A DNA stretch of 64,000 nucleotides from Epinephelus fuscoguttatus. Taxonomy: Eukaryota; Chordata; Actinopteri; Perciformes; Serranidae. The notes beneath the pieces were generated by a model. The model was not told where the DNA came from. It saw only the letters and a program-made list of their open reading frames with translations, and did no database searches. Positions 23,275 through 53,654 of the stretch are shown in pieces; within the stretch, counting starts at the first letter, position 1; each line of letters starts with the position of its first letter. The translations under genes and the position numbers were made by a program. The stretch covers positions 15,579,207 to 15,643,206 of the forward strand of contig NC_064769.1 of the NCBI RefSeq assembly GCF_011397635.1. The letters run 5' to 3'.

Positions 23275-25439
23275 AAGAAATCACAACTGCTTTATTTCTT
23301 TTTCTTTCAATAAGCTCTTTTTTTCTTTTTTCTTTTTTTTTTTAACAAGGGAGAGTAATGACCAAATATCTGAAAGGATAAAGATCAGGTAGGATAAATA
23401 GAATGCTGGATCAGCTGTAGAAAGCACTGGTCCTTCGACAAAATGAAATATGCATCTTAAAAGTACAAAAAAAAAGTCAGGGCAACATTTTGGTGCAGGT
23501 ATGATGATGAGAAGCATCAAGATCTTTCGCAGTAAGGGATGAGAGGCAAAAACACTCCAAGCCCGATAAACCTATCGACAAGTGAAAGCAGTCCATTCTG
23601 AGAACACAGTGACCTTTTTCGACATTAAATCCTTTATAGTGCCACAATATCTAAAATGAAATGTGGGTTTAAGCCTCCCCTCGCTGACAAGGCTCGACTG
23701 TACAGTTTAGTATGCATATACATATATACCAGTGAAACACTGTCAAAGAGAAATCGCAACATTTTGTAGTGTCATGGAGCGTAATGGTAAGCAGTAACAT
23801 TTAACCAGTTATGACATTGGCATTGTGAGTTTCAAAATGAGTGTCCATTACAAAACAAAAACAAAATAAATGATGAATCCAACAGCTTCACATTTTCATA
23901 TAGAACAAACACTTTAAAAGTCCTTCGTAGTCCACTGGAACTGCAGTGCTCACAAAAAAAGCTTAAGCAAATATTGTATTTTTTAATTCAACAAGCGATG
24001 CTATACGCCCCTCATTTGTGATCATTAGCTTCGAACAGAAACAAGTTATTTGGACCCTGATTGTGATTATAGTTAGGCTGCATTTATTGCTAGTGCCACC
24101 TCAGAGACCAGATGCTGAATAATCAAATGAGTCTTCACAAGTCCCCACCATGCTGTTAAGCGGGGTTTGAAACGGAAATTGAGAGTCTTTCAAGAGCCTT
24201 TAAAGAAAGCTAAACGCCCAGACTGAGGGATGTAAAAATCATCACTTACATCACATGTTCATTAACAGACAATTTTGATTCATTACAACCCAAACAAAGC
24301 GAGAAAGCAAACATTTCAATCAGCTATTATGAGAGGGGGGGTTCTTTACAGCAAGTGTGAATGCAGCCCCCTCCCTCCCCGCCCCCCCGCCCACACAAAC
24401 AAAACTTCACAATGAGCCGGAAAAATCATTGCCAGCTTGGTTGACCAAAAATCCACACAGTCGATGGCAGCACTATGAATGCTGAGTGTCAGGTACAGTC
24501 TTGGTGAAACGTTGCTCTGTTCTAGGGTAGGAGTCCTGCGAGTTTACACACGTGCAGCACGTCACATGCACACGCTGTATCAATGCCAGTGGAGTTCCCA
24601 TGGAAGCAACATGATTCTGGTAAAAATGTCCACCTTTTTAGATTTCAATTTACATACAGAAGAAGAACGAGCGACAGAATGTAAAAGCAAAGAACAGAGT
24701 TTTAAGAAAGGAAATTACTTCTACCAATCTAAAGCGGTTTCGCCACAGTTCACGGGCTGGGTGACGGACCCCCAGGAGATGCGTTTCTAGGGTGATGCGC
24801 TTGACTTCTGCCACGCTGACATGCAATGATGTCCGCAAATTGGAGGATTTTTTTCAGGGGTTAGTAAAAGAAGTCCTTTACCAATAGCAGGAATGGGTGA
24901 TGACTTGAACATTATATTTACCAGCAAAAATGCCAATGAAAAATGACAAAAAAAGTGCCCCACTGCATTTCAAATTTGTTTAAAAAATTTAACAGGAGTT
25001 TGTTTGCCTGGTCTTAACGGTTACAGTCCATCAAGAGGGAGTAAATAGTTTGGCAAAATGGTATGAAAAATGAACCATCTGTCTGAGTTGGTCATTTTCC
25101 TTTTCCCCACCTTGGAGAGAAACACACACAAAAAAAAATTCTCTTTACCAATCTCCCCTTAAAAGTGACTAATAATAAATTAAAGAGGACCTTGAAGAGA
25201 TCTGCTTAAAAGACTGTCTGTCTATGTATATATTTATATATATTTATATATCTCTATACGTGGTGTAAAATAATAGTGTCCAGTTCTGACAGTTCGAGAG
25301 GGGTATTTCATTATGACGTCTGCTTGTAAGCCCCTTGCCACGGTGCCTTGAGATCAGGTGGGTCTTAGAAGGCTCAGACACTGGTCGAAGGGGCTTGTGT
25401 TGGCAGGCTGAGTGGTGATGAGGATCTTAAGGTCCATTG
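23275..25439 (-). other. prrc2b: prrc2b 3' UTR
   Basis: About 2.2 kb downstream of the prrc2b stop (25440-25442) without coding evidence, ending near an AATAAA (plus-strand CTTTATTTC at about 23290-23298). It includes A/T-rich and poly-purine tracts that create short spurious frames. A long 3' UTR is typical of this family. Confidence 0.55.
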
Positions 25440-42469
<17,030 letters not shown>

Positions 42470-42599
42470 TCATCGAGTATGGAAATTTTTCTTTGCGCCT
42501 CTTCCCAGTGCCTTCTGATTCTATAAAGATGAGAAGAAATGCCCATGTTAAGTACAGACCTCACTGTAGGAAAAATATTCAACCTTAGAAGCGGAGGAT

Positions 42600-43325
42600 G
42601 TTCCTCTACTGCAGGATTCCTACACATTTCTCATTTTGAAATTCCATACCTTTCCCAGACTAAATTTCCAGACTTCTCAGTAGATTTTTAGACCATATCT
42701 GACATCTGTGTACAAATAGCTGGAATCAATGTGGTTTTTTAAAAACAGGGTTAAAAATGTAATTTTCACAGCATTCATGCAGACTTATCTATTCACTGTG
42801 TCCACAGAAACCACATGAATGCAGCCATTGAGGTATGTTTTACTTACGCAGAAAAAAAACAAACGTAATTTGTTATACATTTATTTTTCATCGCCTTCCC
42901 AGGTGAAAATCTGGCGTGAGGCATATAAAAAGTGTCAATTGCGTCTCATGACCAATGTATGACAGCTGGCAGCCCTTTACAACTTATTTTCTGGACAAAG
43001 TTACGTGCACTAGTGGATGTAGAGCTCAGAATTATGTGCACAGCTCAAATTTTAAGTGCACTGACACGCATTTCAGGTCTTGTATGTATGCAATTCAAAG
43101 ATATTGCCGCATTTAGTGCATTTATAAGGCACTTGGGGCAGTGCTACTTTGCAGGCTTTTACATGCGGGCTTTGCACAGATTGGGGGCAACAGCCTGGAA
43201 ACACAAATGTTTTTTTTCCATACTGTTCTCTTATTTACCTACTTATTCAGACCTGGAAATTACTAACATCAAATTCCATACTACACTGTGCAGGAACTCT
43301 GCTACTATCTTGTGTTGTTGGGAGG
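42600..43325. mobile_element. remnant inverted-repeat element in prrc2b intron 1
   Basis: The left side (CTACTGCAGGATTCCTACAC, then GAAATTCCATACCTTTCCCA) is roughly inverted to the right side (TTCAGACCTGGAAATTACTA, ATTCCATACTACACTGTGCA, GGAACTCTGCTAC). The arms are diverged and the interior has a non-coding open frame. It is likely a degraded non-autonomous DNA transposon. Confidence 0.4.
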
Positions 43326-46300
43326 TAACTAGATTTTGACAAATTGCTCAGAAGATCTTGGGTGCAGAAGGGGGCAAATGGTAATTGAGGTACTGTTTGT
43401 TTTGTCTACTGGTTACAAAAGGACAAGAGAAAAATGCATTTATAGGGTTCATATTTCCAAAGATCTATGTAATAATAAATAAACTTTGCCTAAAATGTTT
43501 CTCCTGCTGACAGCCTCTTTCCATTGTCACTATAGTACGCTTTGGGGCCCTGACACCCTAAGAAGACAGTGGGTATTTTACCACCACTGGGCCACCACTT
43601 AGCTCATATGGCTCACCACCACAGTTTTAGCTTGATGTGAAGCACTGATGGGTACGGTATAGCTGAGAGTGACCGTTATGCATGACTCTGCAGTTGACGA
43701 GAGAAAGCTTTCATATCTTTTTGTCCCAACTCAGTGAACTCTGTATTTTACTCACTGCAGAGCAAATAAAGGAAAGGCCAAGCAAAACTTAATAATGCGA
43801 GTTCCAACTTTTAAATCAGACATGTTCTATATTGTGAGCACATGAAGGGACTGCATAATCAGATTCAAAGTAATGTAGATATGGTTGGATAGTTTGCATC
43901 TGTCGCCCTTTGTCAGTGCTAGTTCCTCTAGGGCCCTTGGCCACACAATGATCGTAAGCATTTCGTCTGCGACCTCAGCAACATCAAAGCTGTACAGAAA
44001 ATCCACGAGCTGTGTTGGCTCTGATCACGACTGACACAGCATGGTTTCAAACAGGTATCCTAACCAAATTACAAAATACTTTTTGTGTTCAGATCAACAA
44101 TGTGGTATTAAAAAATTAAACATTATTGTTTTGAAACAGTCCTGTCCTTAAATGCGTATTTGATTTCACATGGGAAAATGTGATATGCTTCTTGTCTCCA
44201 TTTGCTGTGGAACTTCAGCTTGACTTTTTGCATATTCTGATCTCAGGGCAGAGACATGTCCAACCTGTCTATGACATGTGAGCTGCACAGTTCCTTGAGT
44301 AGGATTCCTGGTATTTTGTACAAAAACATACCTTGCAAACAGCACTGAGTTGCTGTAAACAAAACCAAGGCTGCAGACATGCTTCCTTTCATACAGTATG
44401 TCTAAGGGAAAGCTAAGTGAATATGTTTGAGCAAGATAAAATTACTATGTACACTGTCCAACTAAACCAGTACAAACCAGACACTAATCTATCAGAGCAT
44501 CACAATTTTCCCTCAGTTTTGAGTTCAATAGGACAGTTCAGGTATGTGAAGTATCCTGAGTAAATGGGAACATAGTTTCCGGCATATTGCTTCTGTGTTT
44601 TTCACATACTTTCGTTTGCTTTGATTGCCACAAAAACAAAAAAAAAAACAGTAAGTCTATGTCACTGCAACCATCTGCATGGCTTGATACCACTAAGGAG
44701 GAATGTTTTGTTACTATCACTCATCTGACATGTTTAACCCTTTATTCAACCCAGAATTCAGTATGACAGACCAAGCTCTTGTTAGCAGGAAGCAAGCATT
44801 ATGATGTTGCCATGCAAAGAATCCCTTCTTTTTCCTGGTCGAAACTCCATTCCATCTATTCTTCCCTTACTGTTGAGCTACATCATAGAATTGATGCAAT
44901 GACTTGTGGCGCATATGTTTTATTAACAACTAGGCTCTCAAACCATCAGGTAAGGCTTATATACACCAATGTGTCTGTCAGTAGTTCGCATCTGACATAG
45001 TCCTTAAGTTACCTGCTTGAATAACATGAAATTGTTAACCTCAACACTCTGTATTACCCAACAAAAACACTCTTGAGCTGTGCTCTAAAATATGTAGCAA
45101 ATACTACTGTAACTTAACAACACTAACCACACAATGAAACAAAAACGTGAATAAACAAAATTTTGCAAGACACTGTGTACAGAAAATTGCTATATTATGA
45201 CAATGCATTGATGTTTAACAGTTGAGCTCTTATTTAAAGTTACAGGAAACTGTGATTTTTGTGGGCCTGGATGAAACAATTCAAAGTAGGGGGGATTTTG
45301 AAAATTTGTTTGTCAACTTTACATACACTGAAATCTGCCACACCAGCCAAGTAGTCGCAAACATGTACAAGCAATATTAGTAACACAAGATCTATTAGCT
45401 TGTCATCTATAGCAAGGCAGAGTTATTTTGATCTTAAATAAAAGGGTTTAGACGGACACAATCAAATCACATGAAGTGCAAACCCCAAAAATGTTTTTTT
45501 TTTTTTCACGAGTTACATGATGTGCTACATGGGTGCTTGCCTCACAAGTGATTGTTCAATAGACTGCTTGTTCCATAACAATACATGTGAGGAGACTGAG
45601 ACACAAAGCTTTGATGAAATGAACTAAATGTTCGTGTTTTTTAGTTAACACCACCTCAGCTTTGCCCCCAACAGCGTAAAGCTGATGTTTTGAATACATA
45701 ATACACAAACCTATGCAAACAGTTATCGTCGTTTGAGCTGAATGCCAGACACCCCGTAACATAGGTTATATTAAAGGCCGCTCGGTTAAAGCTCCGCATA
45801 GGCGTTTTAACGGGACTTGACGAGAAAAATAACTGTCCATCAAGGTCGTTTTACCGAATAATTAAACCACATAATATAATTCCCTTTAACGTTCATTTTA
45901 GAAAAGCCATATAATCTTAACAGGCACCACCACATTACAAATTTAGCGTTAGTTAACATTAGGTTAGAAATGGAAGCTAACGTTATGACAGCTAACGCTA
46001 CCGTTAGCAATTTCTCGACTTTCATTGCAATTTCGAGGTTATTTCCACCAGACAGCCTATGAAAAATAACACACGTACGACAAATGAATATACTAGCACA
46101 CGTATCACATAATTTTGACGACCGCAGAGTAACATTTGACCTCTCTGGTGTTAGCGATAGTTGTAGGTGTCGTTACCTTGAAAGCTAAATGCTAATTCCA
46201 GCACATGAAACTGACACCAGTCAGTTCGCTGCACGAAAACAAAAACAAAATGTCTTTCAGCTTGTCAGACGAAACAAACATGGGCTCTTGCTCCGTTTAA

Positions 46301-46952
46301 CAGACAATAAAGACAGCCAAATAATGCCTTTTCTTATAACGTACCAACTCAGAAATAAAAAATGACCAGAAGTGCAGTTGCTAGCCAACACTAGTGAAAT
46401 ATGCTAGCTAGCGGCTAAAGAAAATGGCTATGTAAACATGGCCAACAGCGGCCAAGGTCCTGTAGAGCTTTATTTCATTATTTTATACAACATTTTAGAC
46501 TCTGTAGATAGGGACAAATTGCTGTTTTTCTGCTTATGCAAGCTAACACGCAGAAATAACTGTTAACAGCCGTTTGTTCTTACTTAGCATTAGCTAGCTT
46601 AGACAGCCGCAGCTTGTTGGAAAACTAGCGAAACGGCAATCCCGTATAACTTAACCTAACGTTAGTGTTCAAAAACAACCCTGACAGGCCGAGGGGGCTT
46701 CAGAGCATTTGCATTTGTGCTTAGCATTTTTATACACACTGATTTTTGAGGGTATCTCTACAAAATACCCAGACTTGTGCTAGCATTTTCAACCTTTCGT
46801 GGTTTTCGGAACGGTCTCACGACAGCGATGGGAATGTAGGACAAGGCGATTAAAAATGGCTGCTGCCCAGAACAAAGCAACAATAAAACTGGGCAGCAGA
46901 GAAGACAAGCAAAACTGGAGATTTGACACAACCACCTGCGTCCATAACTCAC
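43326..46952 (-). other. prrc2b: 5' UTR intron of prrc2b
   Basis: Non-coding. The promoter-proximal 1 kb (about 45940-46660) is unusually dense in GCTAACGTTAG, GTTAGC and GCTAGCTAG words. Remaining sequence is A/T-rich without recognised elements. Confidence 0.55.
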
Positions 46953-47150
46953 CGATTCAAAGACTTAGAGTATCTTCTGATCAGTGACAGTGATTTATTT
47001 CCACAAACTGTTGTCTATTCAAAGGATGGATGGCGATTGAAGAGCCCAATCTTCATAGGTTGAACCGATCGCAGCGTTGTTGCTGGGGTCCTACCCGGCC
47101 TGGAAATGAACAGGGTTGTGTGTAGGCTGGATCGGCTCGGCTGAGAGCGT
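46953..47150 (-). promoter_or_regulatory. prrc2b: prrc2b noncoding first exon and promoter
   Basis: A strong donor (GAATCG/GTGAGTTATG, plus-strand ACTCAC at 46947-46952) ends a noncoding exon that runs from a CpG-containing region near 47150. It splices to the acceptor near 42522 upstream of the ATG. A CRE-like TGACGTATGACG lies near 47146-47157 and a CTCF-like motif follows at 47188-47205. The exact start is not determinable. Confidence 0.6.
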
Positions 47151-47187
47151 CATACGTCACCAAGCGTCGCTGATGGGGAAACACAAC

Positions 47188-47205
47188 AGGCGCCCCTGCT
47201 GGTTG
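47188..47205 (+). promoter_or_regulatory. CTCF-like motif upstream of prrc2b
   Basis: AGGCGCCCCTGCTGGTTG matches the GCGCCMYCTRSTGG core with one doubtful position. It sits within about 50 bp of the inferred prrc2b promoter. Motif evidence only. Confidence 0.35.
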
Positions 47206-47909
47206 ATTTCAGCAACTACAGAAAAACCTTAATCATATTTGAGCATTTTACATTTCTCTTTATAAATATTAGATTACAAAATGCAGGAAATGTGCCTGGG
47301 GTAAAACTAAAAATATACTCTGACATTGCAGACATATTATTATTTCATTAAAACAATAATATGAGATCAGATGTGTCACATTAACACACATCTTGGACTA
47401 TTTTGTGGTATCTTGGACGATTATCTTTGTGCGTCTGAATTGCACATAGCTTCTATATTGTGAGCTTTTGTACAACCACTGGCCACGCTCAATATTTTTG
47501 CACATCTCACACAAAACTGTCCAGCTCTTTCATTATATTATACACAATTCTTATAGTATTTTTTATAGTGTCCTTTTCATTGTTTATTGTAATTTATTCT
47601 GTATTTCTGTTATTGCAATACTTGGCCTTCATTTATTTTATTTTATCTTCATTATTTCATGTACCAAACACCAAGAAATACACTCACTGTTCTTTAATTG
47701 TAGATCTGGATTGGGATTCCTCTGTAAATGGACTGCATTTATATACTGCTTTTATTCACAGGGCTGTATAATTTGCCCTGCATTCATCTTTTTAGAACAA
47801 AATCTCTGTGGCGGCAGAACTCACTGGCTTGTTGCAATGCTTCATCTTCATTAAGGATTTTGTCTTCCTCAAATTTTGAATAATAAGACAAAATTTTTGT
47901 GTCACTATT

Positions 47910-49010
47910 TTCTACAAGTTGACTGCCAGACTTCAGATCCAGGAGGAGCAACACAGATTGCACCCTGGCTGTGGAACAGTGGACCAGCTCTCTTTACCCT
48001 TTCAGGGCTGCTGCGGAGGAGTCATGGGCATTTACCTATCAAGTCTACATGTGCTTTGTGGACTTGGAAACTGTTACAACCCTGCCCCCTGAGGAGTCCT
48101 TTGGGGGTACTGCAGGAACATGGGGTACTGATATTCTTGCTACGAGCCATTCGTTCTAGTATAACCAAAGTTCGAGCTGTGTCTGCATACTCGGCACAAA
48201 GTCAAGCACGTATTCAGCCGGTGTTGGCCCCTGCCTGGGTTGTCCCCTGTCTCGGATGCTGTTTGTAATATTCATGGACAGAATCTCAGGGCACAGCTGG
48301 TTTGGTGGCCTCAGAATTGCATGCTTTTTGCAGACGATGTGGCTCTGTTGGCTGAATTACAAAGTAACCTCCAGCATGCACTGGGGTGGTTTGCAGCCGA
48401 GTGTGAAGCGGTTAGAATGAGAGTCAGTGCATCCAAGTCTGAGTCCATGGTTCTTCACTGGAAAATGGTGGATTGCTCCCTCTGGATTTGGAGTGAGTTG
48501 CTGACCTACGAAGAGGAGTTCAAGTATCTCAGGGTTTTGGTGATGAGTGGGAGCTTGAGATGGACAGACAGTTTGGTGCAGCGTCGGTATTGATGCAAGT
48601 TTTACACTGGACCGGAAGACAATTTCTGAAATTACCAGTTCATTTAGCCAAGTCCTGACCCTCATGAACTTTGGGTAGTGACCAAAAGAAGAGATCGCAG
48701 ATACAAGCACCCACAATGAGTTTCCTCTCCAGGGTAGCTGGGCTCAGACTTGTAAGGAGCTTTGACATCCAGAAGGTGCCAGGTGGTTCAGGCATCTGAT
48801 CAGGATGCCCTCTGGGTGCCTCCTGTTAGAGGTTTTCCAGGCGTGTCCAGCTAGTAGTAGGCCCACAACCCAGAACATGCTGAAGGGATTATATACCTCA
48901 TCTGGCCTGGGAACACCTCTGTGCCCCCCAGGAAGAGCTGGAAAGCATTGCTTGGGTGAGGGATGTCTGGAATACACTTACACTCTTTTTCATGCACACA
49001 TTGAAGGATC
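47910..49010 (+). mobile_element. decayed LINE reverse-transcriptase fragment
   Basis: A frame near 48300-48590 carries the RT catalytic box region FADDVALLAELQ, then GWFAAECEAVRMRVSASKSE and EEFKYLRVLVMSG, all typical of a fish non-LTR retrotransposon. Upstream and downstream frames (QLDCQTSDPGG side; SLEDASGCLLLEVF-like and RAGKHCLGEG towards the 3' end) continue the same element in shifted frames with stops. It is a dead copy, broken by several frameshifts. Clade not determined. The short GATGGATGGATAG stretch near 49157 may be its old tail. Confidence 0.75.
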
Positions 49011-51847
49011 TGATGGGATTACATTTCACAGAGACTGTATCTTTAATGATTTCATGTGACAAATAAATTGATTAAGTGCTTGACTGAGTGATTAAGTGGT
49101 TGATTCAATGATTGATTGACTGAATACTTTTCCTGGGGGCCTGCTGCCAGTGGATGAAAATGGATGGATAGACATGGAGAAATTACCTCCTTAAATGTAA
49201 GACTTTCTCATGACTAAACTACAGAGTTTAAGGGTGAATCCAGCTATGTCAGTGAGTATGTTTGCATTCACGTGCGTCCCATTTCTACACAAGAAAGTTG
49301 CCTGTGAAAGGGACGAAAATGGTTCTGCTGACGCTCTTCAGTTTGATTTAAACTGTCAGGACAAAATTATATAAAATATGCTATATAAAACCAAATTACA
49401 TTGTAACATTTTTGCTTTGGGTCCATTTTCCAGGAGCAAGTAAACTAATGCGGCAATGGTCAACCAAAACAACACCTTTCCGGAACATTGCCTGTGTCAT
49501 GATGGACAGATAAGACTGTTTGCTGAAGCACTGAAGTGTGCTCAAGCAGAACCCTCTAGAGGGAGCACTTGTCTAACTCTTCCTCAACCGGTCATGTCAA
49601 AAGTCTGCAAGTATCTCCCTGATCCACCAACTACTGTATGTTTTTTGTTGTTTTTTTTTTTGGTGCTGACAAAGCAGATATTTTGAAAAGGTAAGAAAGT
49701 TGCATTTATATTGTGCAAATGTGAACTAGAGCTGCTGCTATTAATCACACCATTATCATGTCGATTTTGTCTCCAATCCTCTTGTATAGTTTCTATTTTT
49801 AAATTCCCTTTTTAGTTAATGTATATATGTTTATTTTGGCTACTTTCTATGCTTATCTGTATCTATGTCTGTCCTTGTATTGCTGCAACAGCCGATAAAT
49901 AAATGTGTACCTTAGTGTAAAATGAATGCTGAATTAATCTGAATGATCATCTAACAAAATGTATATTAGCATGAATGTTCCTTGAGGCAGTTAACAGTGA
50001 GTCTATACGATATGTGTTTCTCGTGTGCCGCAATACACACATAGTTTACAGCACTAATTTGGACCAAACCATTTTCTGCTGAGTTTATTAAGTCTTTATG
50101 CAACTATTTTGCAGATCAGTGACCAATATTTTTATCAGCCTAGACAGCAGTCTTTTTTTAACTAAATGAGGTGAAACTGAGAAGATGAGAAAATGTCACT
50201 GATATACCCCAGAAGAATACCTGTAACATACCTACATGATACACAGGGGTCGGTGGCACCTGGAGAGTTGTGTCGTCTAATGTTTCCTCAGAGCATGACA
50301 AAAACAGAACATAAAGACACAACAGTAGAAAGTGTGTCGTCTGTTGAGTCAGTGCATGTGAACCCTGCAGAAACAGGCCCGCGAGTACTATCAGCACTGA
50401 CTCACAGGGATATTTTGGGTACGTGCTATGCAGGACTGTAGAGGCCTTGATTCTGGTGCAAAATCAAACAAACCTGCACTGGGACAAGCTCTGATTTGGC
50501 CATGTTGCTGTGCTTTGCAAGGGAGCAAATCATCCTATATGAAGCTTTAAGTTAATATATGGTCATGACATGACAGCAAAGACTCCATAGAGAAAGAGTT
50601 CTCACATACCATGCGGTTAAGTCACTGTCAATTTTTTTTAAATCTCCTTCTTTATCTTTGTGTGCATTCAAATGATGTAAGATGGTGGCATTGGTAAACA
50701 TGAACAATCATGCCCTGGGAACCAAGAACGTCCACTGCAAATCTCACGGAAATTTGTGCATTATTTCTCAAAACTGTTACTCAAAGTTTTTTGTACGACA
50801 ATGCAGTTTCCTGTGTACGAACCACCAGCCGACTTATGTTGGTTGAACTTTATCTGAACCCAAATTTCAAGAAACAGTGTTTGCAGCAGGAGTGTCAAAG
50901 TCTAACAAATTTCTTGATCCTGCTTAGGACAAAAAACCCTCTGCTCCTCGACTGTTCAAACTTTGAGTCCATAAAGACTTCTTATTATGTCTGTCTGGTC
51001 TGTATTCTTCACCATTTCTATCTACTCTACGCTGCTTATTCAAAACTTTAAAAAGAAAAAGGGAGCACTCTTTGCTCCAAATGTGCTTCACATTTGGCAA
51101 CTTTCTTCTGATGCCCGACAATGCACATACAAACAGGTAACACACAAGAATCTCTGACTGCTGAAGTTCTCTCCCCTCTCTCTCTCTATGCCAGGGAGTA
51201 TTTTTTAGGCAGTTTCAGTTCCTGCTATTTAAACAGTTTCAGAGCACACACCATTGCATTGGTGTTGTTTCCTGTCAGATTGTTCTGTGGTAAGAGTAGT
51301 GTGACAGGAAACTAGAGTCAAAGGCTGTGAAGACACACAGACTTAATGACAGTCAGAAATATTGTACATTGTTTGCTCTGATAGTCAAGTATTTGGTCTA
51401 AAATCACATGAATGCAGTTAATAGGCAACTACTGGACTGGACTGAAGCACTATCTGTTGATAAAACTACTAAAGCTTTCTGCCAAATTAACCCCTCCTTT
51501 GCATACTGCAGTGTTCTTGTGGCTGTGTAGCTGCTCTGAGATGTAATAGAGGATCTTTGCATTTCTTTTTTAGTTATGTCAGGATGTAATGTTGCTTTAC
51601 GTGAAGTACATTCTGTGCAATAAGTAGGATATATTTATAGAATTTAGCCCTTAAGTTTACCACAGCCAGAAGGAGTATAATGGCCTTGTCAGAGCTGTCT
51701 CATCACTTATGGTTTAACACTTCATTATTCTTTTGCTGACCAAGTTGTACACCATGTGAGGCCTAACAGTCCATGTGATTATGAAAGCCATCAGAACAAT
51801 TTGTTGCAGAAAGTTTGCTTCTATATAAGCAGTTAAGCTTTCTATAG
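49011..51847. other. intergenic, no gene seen
   Basis: Only short open frames without splice or protein support. TTGATTAAGTG-like simple repeats lie near 49070-49130. I see no RNA gene. Confidence 0.5.
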
Positions 51848-52160
51848 CAGTGGTTCCCAACTGGTCCAGCCACGGGGTCCAGATTGCTCCTTAGTCATCA
51901 ATTCAAAGTCCCACAGTGTCATACCTGCGTTTGGCCATGTTGGTAAGGTAGTATGCTCTCTGTCAAGTAGCTGTCCTTTAGTCACTCCCTCTTCAGCAGG
52001 AAACAGCACTTCAAAAATGCAGCTCTGTGCCAGAAATTCACTGTACTTGAAAATAGAGTGTTTTTTGCAAACTTGACATGTTTGCAAGTCACTTGTGGTC
52101 CATTCAGAATGGCCCCACGACCCACTTTTGGTCCATGACCCACCAGTTGGGAACCACTTG
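51848..52160. mobile_element. hAT-like non-autonomous element with target-site duplication
   Basis: Termini CAGTGGTTCCCAACTGG (left) and CCAGTTGGGAACCACTT (right) are inverted repeats. Flanks are TCTATAG at 51841-51847 and 52161-52167, i.e. an 8-bp duplication with one mismatch if one more base is counted, as expected for hAT transposition. Its reverse complement is collinear with 18178-18330. There is no transposase. Confidence 0.85.
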
Positions 52161-52370
52161 TCTATAGGATTCAGTTCATAAACATTCCTCAAATTATATG
52201 GGGTTTTCTGCTCTCTGGTAGGCTTATGGATTCACCCAAATTTAAATTAAAAATATTTGCCAGACAGTGTTGCGGATGAATGGCAAAATCACACAATCAC
52301 ACATTCACACTGAAAACAACTATAAAAACAAACAATTTCAACTATAATATGCATACTTATGTTCATATAT

Positions 52371-52693
52371 GGACGGCATGGTGGTGTAGCGCTTAGCACT
52401 GTCGCCTCACAGCAAGAGGTTTCCTGGGAGCCCTTCTGTGCAGAGTTTGCATGTTCTCCCCGTGTCAGCGTGGGTTTTCTCCAGGTACTCCGGCTTCCTT
52501 CCTTCATGCACTAACATGGAACCCACAAGGCAAGAGGAAGCAAGGGAGTCCTAAAGCCACCTGGAGAAGAACCACAGGGGAGGAGATGAAGGCGGAAGGG
52601 CTGTCATGGCAACAACTGACAAAGAGAGCATAAGACCGAAGAGGATGGAGGAGTTTCGTCAATGGCCTGTGTTCCTCAGGGAATTTGAAGGCC

Positions 52694-52731
<38 letters not shown>

Positions 52732-52948
52732 CTCCAGCTTCCTCCCACAGTCCAGAGACATGCAGGTTAATTGGTGACTCTATATTGTCCCTAGGTGTGA
52801 ATGTGAATGGTTGTCTGTCTCTACATGTCAACGCTGTCTGGTAACCTGTCCAGGGTGCACCCTGCCTCTCGCCCAATGTCAGCTGGGACAGGCTCCAGCC
52901 TGCCTACGACCCGCAAGAGGATAAGCTGTTATGGAAATGAATGAATGA
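52371..52948 (+). mobile_element. tRNA-like SINE with (GAAT)n tail
   Basis: The head GGACGGCATGGTGGTGTAGC, with a polymerase III A-box-like TGGTGTAGCGCTTAGC, is followed by the common fish sequence GCATGTTCTCCCCGTGT, and ACATGCAGGTTAATTGGTGA and GTCAGCTGGGACAGGCTCCA downstream, ending in GAATGAATGAAT. It is flanked by a direct repeat ATGTTCATATAT at 52359-52370 and 52949-52960, the target-site duplication of a retroelement. It is interrupted by the insertion at 52500-52728. Confidence 0.75.
52500..52728 (+). mobile_element. LINE 3'-end fragment nested in the SINE
   Basis: The insert ends in (AAGT)n (about 52694-52730) and is flanked by a 15-bp duplication GTACTCC(G/A)GCTTCCT at 52485-52499 and 52729-52743. 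A frame encodes PKATWRRTTGEEMKAEGLSW and QQLTKRA..DR.RW, the C-terminal motif of fish endonuclease/RT-type LINEs. It is a severely 5'-truncated copy inserted after the SINE. Confidence 0.75.
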
Positions 52949-52989
52949 ATGTTCATATATAAAAATAATGAAACACAGAGGCATCCATG

Positions 52990-53608
52990 TTTTACTGACA
53001 GACCACCTCGTTTTATTAATGAGATGGAAAAACAAAGTAAAAACATGACATACAGGTCCCTGTACAGAATAAAATGAATTAATGTACACAAAACTGTATT
53101 TACACACCAAACCACAAAAAAGTTTGCCACAAAAAAAAAAAAAAAAAAAAAACTCATTTCGAAGGTCCATTAAAAAATAAATCCAAACAGAAAAGTTGTC
53201 CAAAACTTCCCTTGTCTTGTGGGGCACCATCACCAACAAAACATAAGCATCTGTTAGAGCTGAAGAGAAATGTCTTCTAAAAAAAGAACTCATGAAATCA
53301 CATGGCACGCTGAAAGGAAATGATATCTCACCCTGTAAGAAAAATATTTCTTCTTGCACATGACATTTTGTTTAACACAAGCAGCTAAATTCAGTGGCAT
53401 CAAAACAAGTTCATATTAAACGTTCAGTAACAAGAACAGAATCCCATCAGAAATATACAAACATAATAGTCATGCCAATCAATAACAATGTGGAATATCC
53501 AAACGATGATTACTTTATACACTTTAGAGTTACGTCCAATAATACAGCCCTACACCAAACTCTATTCAGTGCTCAACAAGGTTTAAGTATTTTACAATAC
53601 CAAAAAAA

Positions 53609-53654
<46 letters not shown>

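Noticed and set aside
48240..48593. A host gene with reverse-transcriptase similarity
   Set aside because: Frames are broken and the order of motifs matches a dead LINE copy, so a domesticated gene is unlikely.
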